A DNA stretch of 64,000 nt, from positions 682,001 to 746,000 of the forward strand of contig JADLSH010000184.1 in the NCBI GenBank assembly GCA_016169945.1, in the 5' to 3' direction. Below the pieces are notes generated by a model. The model worked only from the letters and a program-made list of their open reading frames with translations. It made no database searches and had not been told where the DNA came from. Below are positions 10,021 to 19,939 of this stretch, piece after piece (the stretch's first letter is position 1; each line of letters begins with the position of its first letter). Both the position numbers and the translations under genes were made by a program. This DNA comes from Trachythela sp. YZ-2020. Lineage: Eukaryota > Cnidaria > Anthozoa > Malacalcyonacea > Clavulariidae.

Positions 10021-12994
10021 GGGGCCGGTTGTACGAAGGCTGAATCAGTGAACTATATATACATGGAAGGCCGACTTCTAACTGTTACGTAATCAAAAAG
10101 TGAAGCCAAATATGGCGGAAATTGAAGGCATTCTGGTGCGTCATTTTCAGTCCCCTACGCGCGCGGTCAATCCTTTTTGATGGCGGGGAGTGATGTTGTC
10201 GCGTTTCTGTTCATTTTATAAAGTTCATCTGTTTCTGTTCATTTTATAAAGGACAAGAAAGAAAAAAGCCTAAACTTTATATATTTAATGTAGATCTGAT
10301 TTGTTTTCCGCTGTTTTTCCAACTGTATGTGTGAGTAAATCTGTATTTTTCATTGCGAATCTAACAACAAATTTCAAACTTTGTTTTAGTAAATCTGTAC
10401 TTTTCATTATGAATAAAATTTTTGTTGTTGTTTTTGCTCATTTCTGAATTCATTCACTTTATTATATTGTTTATTTTTAGTTTTTCGTCACATACGACTG
10501 CTTTGCAACTACAATTTGAGGCTAGCGTTTAGTATATTAAGAATGTTTTTCGTGTATAGCTACAATGAAAAATTGATATGCAATTTCATATTGACCTATT
10601 GTTTTGTATTTTATTATTTCATAAAGTGACCTTCAATTGTGGTTTCTAGCTAGAAATATAGGTCAAATACTGCAGTCTTTTTAAACAAATTTAAGATTTA
10701 AATCCCACCAAAACAAAACACAGAATTCAATCTTTACATTGAACTTTGTTATATTTTGTAAAAACATCACTCCTCTGGCATTAAAGAGTTTGTCAAAACT
10801 AAGAATATGAACCTGAACCTTACAATTATTTTCTGCCGCGCGTCAGCGAGGCAGCATACTATTCTTGACGTGCTAAGGTTTCTCCCGAGTTCAGTTGCCT
10901 CAGTGTTTTACCCAACCTATATATTGTCGAGATTTGGATTTGGCGTCGGTTAAGATGGATGTTTATCGTAATTCCGGGGCAAAAGGTCGAGCTTGAAGTT
11001 ATTTTTAAAATAAGGGGGAGTGAACGAGATATTGTAATTGTATGCGCACGCATGCATGTTTCTTTCCATGTGCTCGATCAAGAAAATCTTAGGTAAGTAT
11101 GGCTCGATCTATTTCTTTCTACTGACATACATCAAGGCGATGGACTATTTAGTGTTCAATCTAGAGGGAAGCAATGTGCTTTCATGAGTTTATCGGCTAT
11201 TTTAACAGCCCAAAATAACCCGCTGATCGATTGGTCAAAAACAACATTAAATAAGGTCTTATTTCAAGGAGACAAAATGTACTTAAAAGCACTAGATAAT
11301 GGCTTAATTGTACTAGACCCAGGTGTAGAATTTTTGTCTATAGATAACTTACCAACAGTTGTCAGTGTTGCATGTGGTAAGAACATATTTTCTTACGAGA
11401 TTTGTGGATCTGTGATATCGCCTGTACAGGCAAGAACAGCTGCATTATATGTGATGGCAACAAATAGTGATCTACCTGTTGTTGTAGACAATGTTGCCAC
11501 TTAAGATTTTCGAAAATCCCAATATCTTGGGTATAAAAGTCCCAAGATCGGTTAAAAAATCCCAAGCCGCGTAGTAAAAGTACAACCAAGAGTCTGGTAC
11601 GATTTTTATTTTAAGTTTTATATAGTAACATTGATTGCAAACCGGAAAAGTATTTACATGTCTATTTTGTCAATATATTACTACGCATTTCAGTGGTATG
11701 TACAATCTGTAATTTTGTTTTCGCCTTCGAACGACGTTCGACGCAGGCTTGGTTACACATTTTGTTGTGTTACGCAGCGGCCAGCGGACACACTTAGAAA
11801 ATGAAGTACGTCATCAGTTGATGATTTAAATTAAAATATTATAAAATATGGACAGCCTTTGTGTCGCGTATTCTATTTGCAGTTCAATTGTTCGGGGTTT
11901 TTTCGCAAACTTGGCTGACGATTTACAAATAATGATAGATAAAACCTAAAAAATCATTCATACAAAATATCCCAAGATTTCACGAAATTTCGAAAAAAAA
12001 CTCCCAAGGTCCCAAGCTTGAGTCTAAAATCCCAAGATCTTGGGAGAAATCCCAAGGCGTGCAATCATGGATCCCTATTACAACATAGTATGTACTGTAA
12101 GTATATATATTCCCTAATGAAATGTTTAACAAATTTCATTTTCAAATTAATTTTATCAATGTATTTTAATCAATTTTACTATTTATCACTAACACTGTAT
12201 GTATGAAAATGTGATTGTTGGCAAGATAAAATGGTAAGTTTTGCTCTTTAAAATTTTCTGTATCCCCTCCCCCTTTTTTTCCTTACACAGGTAAATTCAC
12301 GTACTAAATATTTCTCTTGGGTTTTGGAATTCTTACTGAGCTTAATAATAATCATTACACTGACTGGTACCATCTGAACAGCTCGATTACACAGAAATGT
12401 ATATTTACTTGATACTTGATGGTTGTTTCAAAATAATATGGATATATTACATCATCTCTTATGGGGTGCAATCTGCTATACGAGGAATTATGTATTTCCA
12501 ACATGTCATGTGGGTGTGGATCCTGTGTAATGTGTTTCAAAGTTGGTTTGGAGAGAGACACCATTATGTTGGTTTGCTGTATAATCATGTATTTCGACAA
12601 TTCACTGGGTAGTACAGATGAACACTGATGGAACTAAATGTTGATTAAATACATGTATGAAACATCTACAGATGGGAACAAAGACTGTTCTGAAAGACTG
12701 CTCATGGCAAATGCATTATCAATATCTTATGAACACAGACAACCAGTTAATTGCACCACAAAAATATTAAAAAAACAGCACATGGCAAATGCATTATCAA
12801 TATCTTATGAACACAGACAACCAACTAATTGCACCACAAACATATTAAAAAACACTGCCTCTATGATTTCAAATTAGTTATTCAAGATGCCATTGACAAG
12901 AACCTTAATTTAAAAATACTAAAGTTTAATCTGGATTATACCAATCAACGGACAATATTACAAAGGCGCTACCGGCCTTCGTACAACCGGTCCC
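10021..12994. mobile_element. Large inverted-repeat element, copy 3 (2.97 kb, uninterrupted)
   Basis: The most intact copy: left end GGGGCCGGTTGTACGAAGGC, right end CGGCCTTCGTACAACCGGTC. A forward frame runs from about 10870 to a consensus donor AG|GTAAGT at 11091; a second frame at 11097-11504 carries the cysteine-protease-like motif. The right part holds an A+T-rich region, palindromic CCCAAGATCTTGGG words, and a 20-codon internal repeat (encoding MANALSISYEHRQP twice). No DDE or tyrosine-recombinase signature was recognised. It could be a non-autonomous member of an unnamed family. Confidence 0.65.
11097..11504 (+). CDS. Cysteine-protease-like domain fragment inside the element
   Basis: Open from just after a stop at 11094 to the stop ending at 11504; an ATG lies at 11184, but similarity-like sequence starts upstream of it. 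Motifs in order: RGKQCAF, MSLSAILTAQNNPLIDW, VLFQGDKMYLKAL, FLSIDNLPTVV, FSYEICGSVISPV. A Cys in a QC context, followed by an alanine/leucine-rich helix, Trp, a GD-x-x-Y motif and a later LP-x-V, is the pattern I associate with tegument-protease-like (peptidase C76) and OTU-like domains found in some transposable elements. The His and Asp side of the active site is not visible, so this is at most a fragment. The family assignment is from memory and needs a profile search. Confidence 0.4.
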   Translation, partial: VWLDLFLSTDIHQGDGLFSVQSRGKQCAFMSLSAILTAQNNPLIDWSKTTLNKVLFQGDKMYLKALDNGLIVLDPGVEFLSIDNLPTVVSVACGKNIFSYEICGSVISPVQARTAALYVMATNSDLPVVVDNVAT

Positions 12995-14097
12995 TGAAGT
13001 TTAATTACAATTGTTTGGCAGCTAACTCAACCGTGTTCTACAGACAAAAAAAATAATGCTCATAGCAGTCAATCTTTTGTAGTGGTGTTTGAAGCTATTC
13101 AAAGCACTAGGAATGCTATTCGCGTTTTACCATATCTAAAATGCTCAGGATAAAACGCTCCTACTCGTGCTTTCAAAATTTTGTTTGCCTCATGAGAACG
13201 AACTGTTAAAATTATATAAAAATCTCCCTTACTGAATTTCTGTATCTTTCTTAGTTCTTGAGATATTTTGACAAAATAATTATTAATCAGAGAGCATGGC
13301 ATTCAGACAAAATTTTATGTAAAAATAAGATTGACCTCCTCCCAATCCGCCCCCCCCCATCCCACCATTCACGATCCCCACAGAAACTGTCTAGTTGTGG
13401 TATTCAGACATACACGTTGAAGGTTGAAATCTAAGAAAACAACAAGATGTGAGACAAGCATTGAAAGAAACCGCAATTTTTTTTAGTTTTCCCAGGCCTC
13501 AGGTGGTATTTGAATTATGTATTTGAATTAGGCCGTGTTTACACTTCAAGCCTTTGCCTGGACTTAGCCTTATACGCTGTTTGGTTGATTAAATTTGCCA
13601 GCCAATCAACAAAGCGAAAATCAGGCAAAAGCTTTGAAGTGTAAACACGGCTGAAGGGTTGATTAATGTTAAATTTCATCTATCATCATTTTAACCTACG
13701 AAAACTTTCAATTAAAATGTAGAAAAAACAGAATTACTTCAAAGACCGAAGTGACAAAGACTAATTAAGATTTATTTCAGATCGAATCTGTCAATAATGA
13801 CCGCAACGTTTTCCAATAAAAGTTAAAGCTACTGTTTCGATGAACGTTGGTTTAGCAATTTGATTTTGGCAAATGGGTAAAATAGCCGACCCAAACATTG
13901 ATTATGAACAGCAAGAGCTAGGGATAAGTTAAGAGAAATGCCAAATTTTCTTCCATAAGAAAACATGAGGTTAAAATATGTAAGGCGTGGTGTAATACGA
14001 GAAGTTAAATGAGACAGTTTAAAATATTGTGCAAAGGCTCGCTGTAGCATCAGTTCCAGTTGAGTTTCAACAGGGAAGTTGGTAAGATTGTTTAAGA
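12995..14097. promoter_or_regulatory. Right flank of the last element and 5' region of the CTHRC1-like gene
   Basis: This is the third copy of the element's right flank (TGAAGTTTAATTACAATTGTT onward), then a fold-back element at 13531-13654, then ~290 bases directly upstream of the start codon. That last part also exists at 9200-9510. I see no clear TATA box. The promoter assignment rests only on position. Confidence 0.45.
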
Positions 14098-16577
14098 TGG
14101 AATCTAAGTTCGTGATTTTCTTGTTATTCGTTTTTGTGGCTGAGATGTCAGGCGTCAGTCAAAGTAAAACTATAGTAAGTTTGTGGTGTTTCAGTTTATA
14201 ATTATATGTAGACACTATAGTATTTATATTTTTTGGCAATGGTATATTTATGCATACACGCGTTACTTTCAGTAAAAACTATAAGATTCTAGACTGTTCT
14301 ACCTAGAGGTCCGATCCTGCCGTAAGGCATATTATCCCTTTTTGAGACTTGAAGGCCTGGCATGTAGTTTTTTCTTATCATATATCGAAATGAAACTTAA
14401 AATGATTATGTTATGTACAGCTGTCAGTTTTGTTCTCAAAAAAAAAGTCAATTTATGTATGGATTTTAGGCCTTTCACCTCTACAACCTGGTATACACCC
14501 TTGCGGAAAGTACATTGCTTTGGCTACAGAGCTTCGTTTGCGTGACTGGGACCCTGTGTTTTTCAGTATTTTATATCATTTATTGCAGAAATATTTGCGA
14601 AATCTTACGGTTATAACAGTGTAAAAGACTTTTATACAATTATGTCACCAGTAACAAGGTGTATTTCCTCAATATTTGGTCATCTTGTTGTAATTTTGTC
14701 TCGGTCTAACGGGAGAAGAGTGTTTCCAATGGCTCAAAAACCGCAGGGTTGTTTTGCAGTCACACAGAGTCAGTTAGGAATTGCCCTTACGGCCTTACTG
14801 AATCCATAAGGAGAACAGTTTAGATCTGAAAGAGATTTCCAGTATAAATGGATTTATGTTAGTTTAGATTTCCAAGTTGGACAAAAAACAGGGTGGCCCT
14901 AACAGCGCCTTTAAAGAAAACAGTTTAGACACAACTGAGCCAGTGTACATAAAGTTTGTTTAGTTTAGGTTTTCTTAATACTGGGCCAATACAGTAAGAG
15001 ATGACTCGTACTGGATCTTTGTAGAAAACAGGTTAGAATGGACCATTTGCATTATAGACTAAATTTTGATGTAGGCAAGGAGAAGGGAATCAATCACCAC
15101 AGCTAGAAAGAACATACTAAAATTAGTAAAATTGCAAAGTTTGGTTGCGAAATGTTGTAAAATGCGGAAAATATAGCCTTACAAAGTTTGCATATTTAGG
15201 AAATTCCTACCATTTTCGGCCCAAATGTGGTAGCAATTTCCGCACGTAATACAAAATTAGCAAAGGCTATATTTTCCGCATTTTACAACATTTCGCAACC
15301 AAACTTTGTTATTTTACTAATTTTAGTATGTTCTTTCGGGAATATCCTTTTTTTCGCCTAGATAAAAAATTAGTCTATAATGCAAATTGTCTATTGATAG
15401 CTAGAGCTATCCAGTATAAATTATAAAGTTTCTTTCGCTTTTTAGTTATATATACTTGTTTACGTACGGCTCTTTTTAAAGTAGTTGTCTGCGCCATTAT
15501 TGCCAACAAATCTTTGTCAATTTGTATTAGACCAGTGGTTCTCCAGGTATCCCAGATATTCCAGAAAATCCCGAAGGAGATGGTATGCCTAGGCCACGTG
15601 ATCCTGCTGGCGCGAAAGGGGAGCCTGGGAAGAGAGGGACACGTGGTTCTCCAGGTATCCCTGGTGTTCCAGGATATCCCGGAAGAAATGACATGCCTGG
15701 GTCACGTAGTCCTGCTGGCGTGAAAGGAGAGCCTGGGGAGATAGGAAATCATTGGAAACAATGTGTTTGGAAAAGAGAAGATAACAAAAACAATGGCTCG
15801 ATACAGGTTTAAACAATTAAGGAAAATTTGCATTTAAGACATTCTTAACGGACAACTTTTGGCAAATTTTTCTTAATTTTATACGGTCAATTCCTATACC
15901 CTTGAACAAATCTGTACTTTTGCGTAATCTATCTTTACGCTTACCTATTTCTAATCCAAACCTAATCCAACAAAGGTAGGCCTAATCTTAACCCTAACCT
16001 AATCCCAATCCATGTTAATCCTATTCCTTACCCTAATCTAATCTAATCCTAACCTAAAGCAGATTTTCCTTTTGCTAAACTTTTTCCTAACGTTAATCCT
16101 ATAACCTAACGTTAATTCTACAACATAATCCTAAACTTATTCATAATCATAACCTAACCCTAATCCTAATCTTAACCCTAATCCTAATATTAACCTTATC
16201 CTAACCCTTCGTTTGTTCTCTTCGTATAGAGCTGTACATTCAACAAGTTAAATGACTACACCTCACTCCATGTATTTTACGCAGGGAACCTAGCTTCCAA
16301 TGGCAATGGTGTTTGCAATCGATGGTATTTTACATTTGGTGGCACAGAATGTACAGAACCAGCGACAATTGAAGGTCTTGTTTATGTTGATTCATCCCAA
16401 GGCAAACCCCTTCGTCACCGCCATATTGAAGGCTACTGTAACCAGGTTCCTAAAGGTCAAGTACAAGTTGTGTTCTGGATAGGCAGGTGTGGTGGTTATA
16501 GTCTGGGAGATGGTACTACTGGTTGGAATTCAGTATCTCGTATTGTGATTGAAGAAGTACCACCTCCTCAAGCTTAG
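14098..16577 (+). CDS. CTHRC1: Collagen triple helix repeat-containing protein 1-like, secreted
   Basis: CTHRC1 is a secreted collagen-like glycoprotein linked to extracellular matrix and Wnt/planar polarity signalling in vertebrates. Exons seen: 14098-14175 (ATG, hydrophobic signal peptide MESKFVIFLLFVFVAEMSG), 15513-15809 (short Gly-X-Y stretches such as GIPGVPGYPG and AGVKGEPGEIG, then WKQCVW) and 16285-16577 (CNRWYFTFGGTECTEP, WIGRCGG, TGWNSVSRIVIEEVP, stop TAG). The last exon matches the conserved C-terminal domain closely. Exons 1 and 2 join in phase. Exon 2 to exon 3 does not join in phase, and the ~25 residues normally lying between them (the TFTK...LRVLFSG part of the vertebrate protein) were not found, so an exon is missing, diverged or unrecognised. 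Collagen repeats are imperfect (GIPDIPENP). Confidence 0.75.
14760..15041. repeat. 114-bp satellite, diverged units in CTHRC1 intron 1
   Basis: Two to three degraded monomers, with words such as GAGAACAGTTTAGA, CCAGTATAAAT and AATACTGGGCCAATA, in the orientation opposite to the first part of the 0.4-kb array. A further fragment with CTGTTCTACCTAGAGGTCC lies near 14295. Confidence 0.65.
15042..15395. mobile_element. Fold-back element (copy 1), CTHRC1 intron 1
   Basis: The two halves are near-complementary over ~150 bp: the left arm has GGTTGCGAAATGTTGTAAAA and GCGGAAAATATAGCC, the right arm GGCTATATTTTCCGC and TTTTACAACATTTCGCAACC. The ends read GCATTATAGACTAAATTTT and AAAATTAGTCTATAATGC. No coding capacity. 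A second copy lies just 3' of the gene. Confidence 0.85.
15950..16215. repeat. Degenerate telomere-like CCTAAC/CCTAAT repeat
   Basis: Runs of CCTAATC, CCTAACC and TAACCCTAATCC hexamers and heptamers over ~260 bp, interstitial, in the intron where the missing CTHRC1 exon should lie. A shorter TTAGGG-like patch lies near 42081 on the other strand. Confidence 0.7.
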
Positions 16578-16923
16578 TATCATTCAAGAAAAGGAGTATT
16601 ACCCAAACTATAAAGTACAATATTTTAGAAAAAAGGCGAATATATAATAATGAAACGATTTCGAGTAGATGATTTAAACGAACCAGTATTAAAAAGAAAT
16701 CCTAGTAAATGAGGACTTATAGTTTACGAGTGTTTATTACCGTTGTATGAAGACAAGGTACAGTGTTGATTCCCATTATAGTATTTTGCACATCAATTAT
16801 TGGTTTGAAAATTACTCTTTAAATTTGTATACGTGGGCGTAGTAATGTGAGGGTATATCAATTAAATGAACATCATAAATAATAACGAGTTATTTATTGT
16901 CGACCACGCAGGGTATGGTTGTT
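16578..16923. other. 3' region of CTHRC1-like gene
   Basis: No open frame of interest. It should hold the 3' untranslated region; I see ATATATAATAATG but no canonical AATAAA at a sensible distance, so the poly(A) site is unassigned. Confidence 0.35.
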
Positions 16924-17321
16924 CAATAGACACTTTGCATTATAGACTAAATTTTGTTCTAGGCAAGGAGAAGGGAATCAATCACAACAGCTACAAAGAA
17001 CATAATAAGATTAGTAAATTTGCAAAGTTTGGTTGCGAAATGTTGTAAAAGGCGGAAAATATAGCCTGCAAAGTTTGCAAATTTTGTATACTTTTGTATT
17101 ACGTGCGGAAATTCCTACCACATTTCGGCCAAATGTGGTAGGAATTTCCGCACGTAATACAAAAGTATACAAAATTTGAAAACTTTGCAAGGCTATATTT
17201 TCCGCATTTTAAAACATTTCGCAACCAAACTTTGCAATTTTACTAATTTTAGTATGTTCTTTCCGACAATATACTTTTTTTGCCTAGATCAAAAATTAGT
17301 CTATAAAGCAAATTGTCTATT
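16924..17321. mobile_element. Fold-back element (copy 2), 3' of the CTHRC1-like gene
   Basis: Same family as 15042-15395, with longer and better matched arms: AATTCCTACCACATTTCGGCC pairs with the loop-proximal GGCCAAATGTGGTAGGAATT. Ends are CAATAGACACTTTGCATTAT and AGCAAATTGTCTATT. Apart from a few mismatches the ~398 bp could fold into a single hairpin. Confidence 0.85.
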
Positions 17322-17809
17322 CACCCGAGCCAGAGGCTCCGGACACACGTGCTCGAGAACAAAGGCCTAAGGGTTATTTCTTGGTGAGGGAGAAAAACTG
17401 GTCGACCCGTAGAAAACCTCGAAGCACAAGAGAAGAGAGAATAGATTATACTTACACAGACAGTGCAAGTAGAGTACTCGACTATAAAGGTCAGCACGAG
17501 TACCGCATCATCTGCCACCACCCGTGCTCACTGAATATGAATATATGTATAAATCTAAATAATATATTGATGTAATTTTTGCAATGCAATTTTGATGTCT
17601 CCATGTTCCTCCTTTCAAAGTATTCAAAAAAAATTTGATCTATTGATTCTTTCATTCCAATTTTAGATAGAAAAACGCCTCAGCATAAGCATATTTCCGC
17701 GTAACCGGAATAGTGTTAGTACACTCCATGACACAGACATGCCAGAGAAATAACACTAAAGCTGTGTTTGTAGTCTGTCCATTTGTTTTTCCATTTTTCT
17801 TTTTGTTAC
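17322..17809. other. Intergenic, nothing recognised
   Basis: Short open frames on both strands show no recognisable product. No promoter or RNA gene was identified. Confidence 0.35.
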
Positions 17810-18260
17810 TACAGGAGGAAACCTGAACTAATACTGGATAGCTCTATCTGTTCTAAACTGTTCTCCCTAGAGGTCCAGTAAGGGTCATCCCTTATTGATT
17901 CAGTGCTACTACAGAAGGAAACCTAAACTAAACTAACTTTAATTATACTGGATAGCTCTATCAGTTCTAAACTGTTCTTTCTGGTGGTCCAGTAAGGCTC
18001 ATTCCTAATTGATCCAGTGTTACTACAGGAGGAAACCTAAACTATAAACTAAACTAACTTTATTTATACTGGATAGCTCTATCAGTTCTAAACTGTTCTC
18101 CCTAGAGGTCCAGTAAGAGTCATCCCTTATTGATCCAATGTTTCTACAGGAGGAAACCTAAACTAAACTAACTTTATTTATACTGGATAGCTCTATCAGT
18201 TCTAAACTGTTCTCCCTAGAGGTTAATCAGTAAGTTCCCTTCCTTACTGCTCCAGTATTA
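17810..18260. repeat. 114-bp satellite array, four units
   Basis: The word TTCTAAACTGTTCT starts at 17851, 17965, 18086 and 18200, giving spacings of 114, 121 and 114. The 121-bp unit has a small internal duplication (CTAAACTATAAACTAAACT). All units face the same way. Confidence 0.9.
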
Positions 18261-19326
18261 TACTATACACGAGGGTACCGTACACGGGCGAAACCGTGCC
18301 CCTAAACTTGTGCCCTGTTTCGTGACCAGCGCCCGCTCAGCATCCTCTACATCAGATCAGGCTGGATCGATTCCTGTGTAGCTCTCTAGCTACTATGAAT
18401 ATGAGTTGTTACACAGTTAGTTCAGGTAGGCAGATAATAACCCATAATCCACACCAAACCACATAATAACATATTCTCTAAAGAACTCTTCGAAGACTTT
18501 CTCTTGGCAAATTATAAAGAACGCTTCGGCTAAAAGCAAGTGCCCCCGCATTCCAAATCTTTATAATACTTTTGCCTTTGAATTTTGCAAGACTTTGATT
18601 CTTTTTGGGAAAGAATCTTAGAACAAAGAAATTAAGACTTAGAATGATTTGAGGAGCTCTTATACGATCATAAGTGGATTAACTCCTCATGAAGGAATCT
18701 CAATCAAGTAGATTTTTTCCTATCACCCTAGAGATTATCTAATCAGTTTGTCTCGCATACGTGTCTATATTTCTTAACATCTCAAAAAGCTTCTTGCTGG
18801 TTGGCTAAGAGTAGTGCAGTTTCGCGAGCACACCTCCCTCCAACTCCAGCACCACCCATAAACATTTCACAAAAAGCCATCTGCATGGACCAATGTTTAC
18901 CAAAATCCATAATATATGTGGAACGTTTGACTTGAAGTCACTCTGAACGAGGTTCGATTCTAGGTAGAACAATTTAGAACCCAAAGGGCTGCCCAGCGAA
19001 AATTGAATAATTCAAAAATACAATTAAACAAATATTCATTTATATGTAGGTTATTTATCTAAGTCTGGCCTAACTCCAAAATCAGAGTCAGATCCGAGTC
19101 AGTATCTCCAAATCTGTATTTTGGAATGCAGAACGGTTCATTGCACTGTGTACTGGATTACTAGTCTACTAATAGCCTAGCTGGATTTGAAAATTCCTCC
19201 ACAAAAATATCTACAGACATGTCATAAGCAATGTTTCTCTCTAAATCTCGAACCCCTGGCCAGGAAGAATAGTTTATAGAACATATAAAGCAATCTAGTA
19301 AAAGTGAGTTTAGTATAGTTTAGTCT
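18261..19326. other. Intergenic, nothing recognised
   Basis: About 1 kb with no credible gene. A tRNA B-box-like GGTTCGATTC near 18953 has no matching A box or cloverleaf that I can draw, so I do not call a tRNA. Confidence 0.35.
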
Positions 19327-19566
19327 AGCCTGCGTGGCAGGCGTTCTGTTGTTGGAGAGGGAGTTTTGTTTAGAGCGTGCTCTATTTTTTTTTGAGAGCG
19401 CGCGCTATGTGAGAAGTTAGGGGAGGAGGAGAAAAAGCGAAGGGAGAGTCGCTTTTTCTCTTCCCCCCCTAACTTCACCTAGCGCGCTCTCAAAAAAAAA
19501 AGAGCGCGCTCTAAAGTTCTAAACAAAACTCCATCCCCCACAATAGAACGCCTACCACGCAGGCTA
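19327..19566. mobile_element. 240-bp palindromic element
   Basis: Left end TAGCCTGCGTGGCAGGCGTTC and right end GAACGCCTACCACGCAGGCTA. Inner arms also pair: AGAGCGTGCTCT and TTTTTTTTGAGAGCGCGC against GCGCGCTCTCAAAAAAAA and AGAGCGCGCTCT, and GAGAAAAAGCGA against TCGCTTTTTCTC. Almost the whole element is one hairpin. Confidence 0.88.
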
Positions 19567-19825
19567 AGTTTAGTCTAGTAACATCAACCTTGGCCAAATA
19601 AACCCCAATCCGCCCACTACAGCTTAACACAAGTACTGTACAATTATATTTTAAAATAACAATGATTACACGAAGAACGCACTTAAATTGCCAAATATAA
19701 TTAAAAATATTTGCTTTGATAATAAAATATATAAGACCTTTAATCATTCTCCCAGGAAGAATGTATCAAAGACTTTATTCATAAAATACGAGTCCAACAA
19801 TATCTGAACTTCCGAGGGTGCTTAG

Positions 19826-19833
19826 GTATATAA
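19826..19833 (+). promoter_or_regulatory. Putative TATA box of the tyrosinase gene
   Basis: TATATAAG lies 114 bases before the start codon in the context CTTAGGTATATAAGGCACAG. This spacing suits a TATA box with a short 5' untranslated leader. It is based on the motif only. Confidence 0.4.
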
Positions 19834-19939
19834 GGCACAGGAGATATGGACTATGGAGTTCTGTTGTGTGATATAGAATATATATATACGATGCTTACCG
19901 CTATATTGTAAGTAAACATTTTTTATCGACCTTAGTGAT

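Noticed and set aside
10859..11053. Minus-strand 64-codon frame (also at 5773-5967)
   Set aside because: Opposite a forward frame that ends in a consensus splice donor; conserved in both copies only because the unit is duplicated.
15950..16215. Chromosome end
   Set aside because: The telomere-like repeat is degenerate and interstitial, with gene sequence on both sides.
18940..18970. tRNA-like B box GGTTCGATTC
   Set aside because: No A box at the right distance and no cloverleaf.
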